From the NCBI GenBank assembly GCA_027886185.1, contig WOAB01000893.1, positions 310,001 to 374,000 of the forward strand: DNA of 64,000 nucleotides, read 5' to 3'. How positions within the stretch are numbered: the first letter of the stretch is position 1; each line of letters opens with the position of its first letter. The translations under genes and the position numbers were made by a program. The notes below the pieces were generated by a model. That model did no database searches, was not told where the DNA came from, and was given only the letters and a program-made list of their open reading frames with translations. The DNA comes from Rheum nobile. Lineage: Eukaryota; Streptophyta; Magnoliopsida; Caryophyllales; Polygonaceae. Below are positions 56,863 through 64,000 of the stretch, one piece after another.

Positions 56863-57101
56863 ATAATAGCCCAATAATGGTTTTCTTCCCAGTGTTTTCC
56901 CATTTGAACAATACTGGAGCAGAAGTCTCCTAATGTTATTTTTCCCTATTTTCCTTTCAGTTGTTGTTTGACACTTGGTGTGTGTTTCATTAATGAAAAA
57001 TTGAGTTTATTAGACGACTACCTCAATTATTGCACTTTAAGTATCTATTACTTACAACTTAAAATTGATGGTACATATCTAATATATGTAAACACAATCA
57101 G

Positions 57102-58508
57102 ATGGTGAACGCTAGAAACACCGCACGTCATGTAGCTGGACCGAGTAATGTTTCTCGAATTCAGATTAGAAATGCAGCAGACCAGGAGAAAGTTGGGTTC
57201 GGTCCCCACAACAACCCAGCGAGGAATGCTCCACCCCAAGTAGGAGGGGAAAGGATACAGGTACCTCCTGTTGCTCCAATAGTTTTCAGTGCAACTGCTG
57301 TAGAGGCAATCAGGCAGATCGTAATGCAAGCGGTCACTGAGTTGGTCAGGCCAGGGGTTCAGCACGCCCATGGGAATCCAACCCCTCAGGGTACTGCTGA
57401 CGTTGAGGATACAACAAATAACCCGCCTCTAATGAGTGCTCCGAGAGATGGAGGAAATTATGGTCGTGTGCTGAAAGCGATCAACTCCATGAGGCTTGAC
57501 CCGTATGACGGTGTTGGAGAACCCGTCAAGGTGGCATACTGGTTCCTTCACATGGAGCGTTTGTTTAAGAACATTGTGTGCACTGAGGCTGAGATGGTGC
57601 ACATTGCTTCGTTATATCTAAAGGATGGGGCCAGTGAATGGTAGGAGAACACGAGATTAGCTGATCATCCCGTGTTGAGCTGGTCAATATTTAAGATCAA
57701 GATGTCTGATCGGTTCTTCTCTTGGGCTATAAGGGAGGAGAAACACAAGGAGTTTCTTTACCCGAAGACTAATGGGATGGGGGTGACAGAGCTGGCTACC
57801 AGGTTTAACCACTTGTTGTACTATGCTGGAGCGGAAGCGTCCAGCGAAGAACAGAAAATCTGGCATTTCCACGAATGGATGAATCTTGACATCAAGCCCT
57901 TGATGGTGCGTCATGGTTGTACCACTCTGGAGCAGTATGTGGACGCTGCTTATAAGTTGGAAGTGACTTTGGAGGAGTCAACCATGAGGCATAACCGACA
58001 GAGATCATGGAGCAACTGTGGTAATCAGCAGCAGAGTGGTGGGTTCAAGCGTCCAGCTCCGCCTTCCAACTTCTCCAACTCTAATCGGCCTAGGACCGAG
58101 GTGACCCAGTCCGGTTCTACTCAACGCTCAAGTCAGAGTAGGGGTCTTGTCCAGTGTTTCAACTGTGGGATACCTGGACATAAGAGCAATGAGTGTAGGA
58201 AAGGCAAGTGGATATGCTTTACATGTGGGAAGGAAGGGCATCTGCAAGCTTTCTGCCCCACGAAGAGGAATCAGGGAGCTAAGTCCCAGCAAGGATCGGT
58301 TAGCCATAACAACCGACCTCAGCAAAGGCATGTAGGAAGTGCTGCTACACAGTCTACTGTTCAGGATAAGGGGAAAGCCCCAATTGTTTCAGGCAGTCAA
58401 GGGCAGCGACGCTTTGGGGTGAGTCAGTTCGATGAGCAAGACCCCCTGGATAATGAGATACCCTTAGGTTTATCTTTGAATAGGGAGCTACGACGTGTGT
58501 GTCAATAG
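57102..58508 (+). pseudogene. Gypsy F gag
   Basis: Starts MVNARNTARH. The retrotransposon gag core (LDPYDGVGEP, YWFLHMERLF, ASLYLKDGASEW) is split by TAG at 57642, where the family usually has a second Trp, then continues (FKIKMSDRFFS, ELATRFNHLL). A basic linker leads to two knuckles, CFNCGIPGHKSNEC and CFTCGKEGHLQAFC. It stops at 58506 after a Gln-rich tail, before any protease. One frame throughout. Confidence 0.85.
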
Positions 58509-60446
58509 TCTCCATAGTTGTAAAAATCGTTCGTTTGAACATTTCCTCTGTTAGTGTTAACTCAAGTTCCAAATAATAAAGGAGTATTCCCTCGTTTTGG
58601 GGAAATTACTAAATTCATTGCTATCTCGAGTCGTACGTTTATCCAAGACTCCGTGAGTGCCAAAACAGTATATGTCACATGTGGATAAGGGTTGTCAGGA
58701 CTCATAAAGGAGGGGTAACGTATGGAGCCTAGGTGTTCGTCCCCTACGTGGTTAACACTAGGGTCGACTCTATTACTTAATTCCTAGATCCATTCTTAGG
58801 GATCTCTCTTTATTCATAGAGTAATGTCACATCGGTATGACATTAATTGCTTTCTTAGTCGAGTTGACGAGCGTTGTCTCGTAAGTTGAGTTTTACCAAA
58901 ATTCCTTATTTTAAAGGAAATAAATGTGTGTGGTTAATGCTGTATGGGATTAAGAATTATTTCTCATATGGGTACCCTGAGCATTTGTTGTGGTAAAAGT
59001 ACGTAGGAGTGAACTATTATGAAGTCCAAAATGCCTAGTTGTACGTGAGGTCATACTGTAGTCATTTATGTGAATAGTTTGCTGAGAAGAGAATAAATTA
59101 TAGAGAGAGTTGTCTCTCTCTGAGGAATTGTATCCCAGAACGATTAATGTTTTGGAATATAAAATATGTAGTAATTTAAAAGTGAGGATTTAAGTGAGTG
59201 GTTTAGATTATATATTTAAGTGTATAAATGTATAAGAGAGATATTTCATAAGGAGTTTGTTTTCTCTAAAAAGATCGTACTCTATTACGATCTTGAGTAA
59301 ACTTTAGAACCCAAGGGTTATGGTTATGGAGTTTGTAAGTGAGTGTGCTCATTGTGGGACCAGTGGTTAAAGCTCTCGGAAAAGCTAAGGGTGTGAAATC
59401 GTAAGTATTATTTTGGAAGATTTATATGAGCTTTCGTTATGAGGCTTTCTTAAGGGAAACGATATAACGATAGGAGGAGTATTAAGACGATTATGTCTTG
59501 GATAAATATTAGATTCCGATAAAGCAAAAGGTGGCTTGATTCAGGATGATAAAATTGTGTGAGGACAATTAATTAAGTGTTTAAGGATCTATGGGTGAAT
59601 AACAAACTCAGTCGATAAAAGTTTGTTTTAATTTATAAGGATTAAAGGTACGTGATAACTTAAGTGTATGGATTTTTGTCTAAAGGGTTGGATGAAAGGT
59701 GATCTATGTCTATTAAGGCGATCTTATGTCACGTCTGGGGAAAAATAAAGTGATTGATCACAATCGTGTTAATTGATTTATCAAGATCTTGTTTTGAGGA
59801 AACTAAAGGTTTTAAGTTAGAAATGGGCATTAGGGCCAAATTTAATTGGGCCAAATAATTGAATTGGTAAGTTGTACCTTCAAGGAATATGGAGTTATAA
59901 TACCTGGAAATTTACAAGGTTGATATTTGGATTTTAAGTGAGTGTGACGTCTATAAGGCCGATGGTATAACACTTTTCGGGAAAATTAAGTTGTGAAACG
60001 ATTGTATTGGGAGAAAGCTCACTTAAATTTAAAGGTTATGGTGTAAGGATAAGTTATTCGGAGGATATCGATACCAAAGGATGTAGCATGGGAAATTGTC
60101 TTATGTGTGTTTAAGGAGTAAGGTAACAAATGTTACTCGTATATACCCATTGAAGGATTAGGACGTAAGTGATTGATTTTGATGGCAATGCATCGTTCAT
60201 CAATATGGTACTTTTGAGTAAATAAAATTGAGGAACCTTAAAGGTTTTAAGTTAGAGATTGAATAATGGAATACGTTAAGTTAGTCTTGGAAGGATTTTT
60301 AGGTTAGAAATGGCGTAAGGAACAAATTGGTTTAAAGATGAGTAATGGAATTGTGGGGTGTACCTTTAAAGGAATTAGAGAATGTAATGTCTCGAGGATT
60401 ACTAAGATCTGATATTTGAATTATAGGGAGATAATGTACGAACTTT
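58509..60446 (+). other. Non-coding internal region of gypsy F
   Basis: AT-rich, no pol-like frame on either strand. Two stretches, about 59860-59950 and 60300-60420, look like degenerate copies of each other ('gtaccttnaaggaat', 'tgatatttg'). Confidence 0.5.
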
Positions 60447-60700
60447 AGGGAGTTAATTGAAAATATGTATTCGAATTTGAACGAAGAACCCCAACTCAAG
60501 GCCCGGAATTGAGCAAGGCTCAAGTCCAGCGGGCACGGCGTTTCCGCGACCACGGTAATGCCCGCGACCGCGGTTCCAAACCGCGATCGCTGTAGTGCAC
60601 CTCGTCGACTTCCGCGTCTTTTCCCGAATCGTCGCCGGTTCGGATTCCCGACGTTTCGCCGGTAGGGGGAGTTAAATCGGTTCGGTTGCTCGACGTTGGG
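60447..60700 (+). repeat. Gypsy F 3' LTR fragment
   Basis: Matches about 53862-54175 of the 5' LTR but lacks the first about 116 bp and has fewer GC-motif units. It is interrupted by element G. Confidence 0.82.
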
Positions 60701-62047
60701 TGATGAGGCTAAAGTCGTGATGCCTATCAAAGTAAACCTCAAAAAACCTAACTAATGTAGTAGGATAAATAAGGATCGATCCCACAAGGAGGTAAGCAAT
60801 CTTCCTAAGTGCAAAGGTTGTATGCCAATAGTAACAAAAAGGGGGGTTTTGGTTTATATCAAGTAACAAAGTAAATTAATGCAAAAGGTGTAATCAATGG
60901 ATGAGAAGTAACTTAGCCAGACAAATATCCACACTTCAGTTTGATTGGTTGATCCTAGATTATCTCCAATTCCTACCAATGAATATTCCTGTCCCGATCT
61001 TATGTATATAGACAGGTCAACCAGCCCTGAAAATACTTACCATTAAACAATCATGAAACCATCAAGATTCAATCTAATGACAGCAGTAAGTATATGAATT
61101 AACCAGGATACATGCAATACTTAACCACTAGTCAGTACTCGACATGTAATCAATTCTCTTCACAATAAACATTCACAACCAGTTCCTGTAAATTGTGGTT
61201 GCTACACAAGATAAGGGATTTCAACCAGAAATATCCAAACCCTAGCAATAGACAATCACTAATATCAACTAGATGATTAGACTAGTCAAATCAGCAAGAA
61301 TCAATGGGATGAAGCACAAAGAGAATCAATATAATCAAAGGAAAGGAAATAGAGTTATAATCTCACAACCAAATACAAACGAAGGTTTTAATCGTCGGAC
61401 TAAGCAAAGGTTGCTTAGTTCTTCATAGTCTTCAAAGCATAAAATTCTAAGGGAAAAACTGAACGATAATGTGATGAATGAACTCAATGAAAAGGTTGCT
61501 ACTAAGAAAGGTATAAACCTAGCAAACCCTAATCTAAAAAGATAAGAAATAATATCTTCCTAAAAGGAAATTAAACGAAATAAAAGAAAATAAAGATAAA
61601 AGAAATAAAGTAAAACGAAACTCGGACGAAACAAATTTTCGGCTCCGTGTGTGAACAGTAACCGCGACCGCGGAATGATTTCCGCGCCCGCGGATTGGTC
61701 TCGATGTTCTTTGCTGCTTCTGGTGTACTTCCGTGACCGCGGCAGAGCTTCCGCGCCCGCGAATTTGCCCGCTATTTCTCTTCTCGCTCTCGCCTCGTTC
61801 CGCGACCGCGGCCATCCATCCACGCTCGAGAAAAAGCCTATGTTGCGTTCTTTAGCTTCTCGCATGCGGTCTTCTCTTGTGGCTTCGCCTTCATCTCCTT
61901 AAGTCTTCATTTAAGCACTCAAAACTACCAAATCAACACTTCTTCTCCACAACTCCATTCTCCTACATTGTGTCCTAAACACACATAAATGGCACCCCAA
62001 TTACTAGTAATAACTCCTAGTTACGCACTACAAAGTAAAGCATATCA
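60701..62047 (-). repeat. 3' LTR of gypsy G (1347 bp)
   Basis: Minus strand TGATATGC at 62047 to CCTCATCA at 60701. It contains a GC-motif cluster at 61661-61830. Its only partner would lie right of the window. Confidence 0.72.
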
Positions 62048-62061
62048 AATTTCCCCATGCT
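62048..62061 (-). promoter_or_regulatory. Polypurine tract of gypsy G
   Basis: Minus strand AAGCATGGGGAAAT next to the LTR start. Confidence 0.65.
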
Positions 62062-62405
62062 TAAACCTTGCTCGCCCTCGAGTAAGCTAATAGAAACTTA
62101 CTCCTCCAATGAAATACCCAAGGTCTCAGGAAGCACATCAAAACTATCTCCACTAAGAACTGCACCTAAACATGAATCTTCAAGTACCAACACAATCAAC
62201 ACAACACATAAGCTTAAAGGAAAGCAGAGTACTTCCCCCAAGATTAACCCGAACACCATAGAGTGAAAGTGACCATCTAATCCTAGCCTCCATCTATCTT
62301 TTTATACCTCCCAAAGTGACCTATCCGAATCCTCCTTATATCACCTCTTCTTATGTCACCAGGCCAGGAAAAATGAGGAATCCTAATAATCACTCTTTTT
62401 CTTTT

Positions 62406-62496
62406 CACTCATTTTGCCAAGGCACCCTTTCGGGTTTTCATCAAGCCACTCATTTTGCCAAGGCACCCTTTCGGGTTTTCATCAAGCCACTCATTT
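62406..62496. repeat. Tandem 41-bp duplication
   Basis: Two perfect copies of a unit starting 'cactcattttgccaaggc', followed by a partial third, lie just downstream of the gag end in G. Confidence 0.88.
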
Positions 62497-64000
62497 CATT
62501 TTTCAAGCCGCAGTCGCGGTTCTTCCTCTACAGCATCTGTCACTCCCTTCATTTGCGTTCCACTCCTTAGCGTCATCGCACATACATTCTCTCTTGGGTT
62601 TGCTACCGTTTGAGATGGTAGTTTCCCCGAATTTCGAGCCTCCAGTTTGCTCACTGCTAGAGAAATCTGCCCCACCTGCTTCTCCAAGTTCTGAATACTA
62701 GACTTCATTATTTGATTTTGTTGGACCATAGTGTTTGCCAACGTCGATACACTCTGAGCGAGAGACTTATTTTGTTGGACCATAGTGTTTGCCAACGTCG
62801 ATACGCTCTAGGTGAGAGACTTGATCATGTCATCACCGAACATAGACGAACTTGCGCTCTGGCCTTGAGGTATAGGGTCATATTGTGCTCCAAATTATTG
62901 TTGTTGACCTCCAAGCTGCTGAAACTGTTGTTGTTGTTGTAAGAACCGTGGTGGCCTCTGGTGGAACTCCTGATCATCATGACCCCGAGGAGGGTTCTGC
63001 TGGTTCCCATACCTCAAATTTGGTGATCTCTCCATCTTGGATTGTAGGTGTTGGAGTACGGGTCATATCTTGGCCTTGGAGGACCGAAACCTCCAATAGC
63101 GTTCACTTCAGCAGTGGGTTCCTACAGCGTTAGACATGCATATGTGGGGTGCATCGTGTCATAGCATATTCCACAGGACTTGACTTGATGCTGGTTGCCC
63201 TTCATCATAAACCTCCTCATCATCTCCTTCATCTCAGCCATCTCAAGAAGTAGTGAGGATGATGGCCTAGAGTCTGCGGCCTTCATTGCTTGAGCGCTTG
63301 CCCTCTTGCTAAACTGTCTTGAGCCCTCAAATAGCTCAAAGAATATCTCGAATGATGCAGCTGGCATCTTGTTTAGAATATTACCACCATATGCTGCGTT
63401 CACCATCCGACGCTCATCATCAAGAAGTCCACCATACAAATATAGCACGAGGTCTTGGTCGGAATAACCATGGTATGGACAGCTTGATATCAGCCTCTTG
63501 AACCTCTCATAGTACTCATACAATGTCTTAGTGGCATGTTGCTCGATGTTGCTAATGTTTCTCTTCAAGCTATTGAGCTTCGTTGCAGGAAAGTACTTCT
63601 CCAGGAAGGCTTTCTTCATCTTTGCCCATGTATCTATGCTTCCTGGGGCCAAATAATAGAACCAATCATTGGCCAGATCCTTCAGAGAGAAAGGAAAGGC
63701 CCTCAGCTTGATCTGGTCCTCGGTAATGTTCTTTGGCTTCATGCTGCTGCAGACAGCGTGGAATTCAGAAAGATGTTTGTTGGGGTCTTCTCCACTCATC
63801 CCATGGAAGTGGGGTAATAAGTGAATCAACCCAGATTTAAGCTCAAAGTTCAAGCCATCCGCCAACTCTGGAAACTGCACAACAAGCGGCTGCTGCTCTA
63901 GATTCGGCGCAGTAAACTGCCTCAACGTCTGTTCCGCAGCCATCTCGAGTTGCTCACGAACTTCTCTGCGGTTTCTGGAAAGTGTTCGCTCGATTTCTGG
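62496..64000 (-). pseudogene. Gypsy G gag
   Basis: The frame is already open at the window edge, upstream of a Met at 63943, so the start lies outside. Core motifs: LLPHFHGMSGEDPNKHLSEF, LRAFPFSLKDLANDWF, FLEKYFPATKLNSLKRNI and the PYHGYSDQDLVLYLYGGL segment, typical of Athila/Tat gag. A CCHC-type motif CGICYDTMHPTYAC precedes a TAG at 63122 that fits a Gln codon change. A Gln/Asn-rich stretch and a coiled coil (VSTLANTMVQQN twice) follow in a shifted frame, ending after CAMTLRSGTQ at 62496. Protease is absent. Confidence 0.82.
62706..62819 (-). repeat. Tandem 57-bp duplication in gag coiled coil of G
   Basis: Two near-identical 57-bp units encode the repeated VSTLANTMVQQN segment. One unit has CAG where the other has TAG. 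Confidence 0.85.

Larger units (their letters stand above)
53746..60700 (+). mobile_element. Gypsy F, gag present, pol absent
   Basis: 2245-bp 5' LTR, primer site, an acidic upstream ORF, a gag with two CCHC knuckles, about 1.9 kb without coding signal, and a 3' LTR piece that ends where element G inserted. No protease, RT or integrase is present. Gag and LTR style suggest a Tekay/Del-like chromovirus relative, but without RT this is tentative. Confidence 0.75.
60701..64000 (-). mobile_element. Gypsy G (Athila/Tat-like gag), gag only, runs off the window
   Basis: Minus strand: gag from beyond 64000 down to about 62496, then only about 435 bp to a polypurine tract and a 1347-bp LTR. No protease or RT lies between, so it is a gag-only derivative (TR-GAG type). 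The expected target duplication is TTGGG (60696-60700). Confidence 0.78.

Noticed and set aside
1..64000. Host protein-coding gene, tRNA or CRISPR array
   Set aside because: All long frames belong to retroelements; no tRNA-like cloverleaf apart from primer sites was noticed, and the only short tandem array has no conserved spacer structure.

Overview
The window looks like a plant, most likely eudicot, intergenic retrotransposon nest. The evidence is Sirevirus-type Ty1/copia elements carrying an extra envelope-like ORF, a Cassandra TRIM with its 5S rRNA-like box, chromovirus-like Ty3/gypsy elements, an Athila/Tat-like gag, and initiator-Met tRNA primer sites (TGGTATCAGAGC) after most 5' LTRs. 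I see no host gene, rRNA operon, tRNA gene or CRISPR array. Species cannot be named from this sequence alone.

Layout. 1-3296: 3' half of Sirevirus A (+), with an envelope-like ORF and 3' LTR. 3297-11687: gypsy element(s) on the minus strand, LTR-leader-gag-pol-LTR plus a second leader, i.e. part of a tandem pair sharing one LTR. 11688-11806 and 18617-18745: an old minus-strand copia RNase H piece, split by Sirevirus B (+, 11807-18616, TSD CAAAG). 18978-19815: solo Sirevirus LTR (TSD GCTTC). 20064-20540: a degenerate 22-23 bp minisatellite. 21050-21501: the end of another copia. 21800-26091: a protease-only gypsy-type element C (TSD CAAAG), which contains an intact Cassandra (23501-24031, TSD GTTTG). 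26092-28016: gypsy 2 remnant (-). 28017-28929: AT-rich DNA with hairpins, DNA-transposon-like. 28930-33503: truncated Sirevirus B' (-). 33504-35045: 5' end of Sirevirus D (-). 35204-53575: Sirevirus E (+, TSD TATAT), itself hit by full-length Sirevirus H (37444-47992, TSD AACAG). 53581-53745: LINE endonuclease fragment. 53746-60700: gypsy F (+), which has gag but no pol. 60701-64000: gypsy G (-), also gag without pol, running off the window.

How the parts relate. Nothing here is an operon; the genes are decayed retrotransposon polyproteins (gag, protease, integrase, reverse transcriptase, RNase H). Several elements could move only with proteins from relatives: the Sirevirus B/B' subfamily shares a miniaturised gag, C keeps only a protease, F and G keep gag only, and Cassandra codes for nothing. 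Nearly all nonsense codons fit C-to-T changes (CAG/CAA/CGA/TGG to stop), as expected from silenced, methylated DNA.

The points most worth follow-up are the shared mini-gag of B and B', a GC-rich palindromic motif (core CGACCGCGG) found in three unrelated gypsy-type families, a second gag N-terminal-like segment inside the gag of E, and pol reading frames that run into the LTR in both gypsy 1 and gypsy 2.
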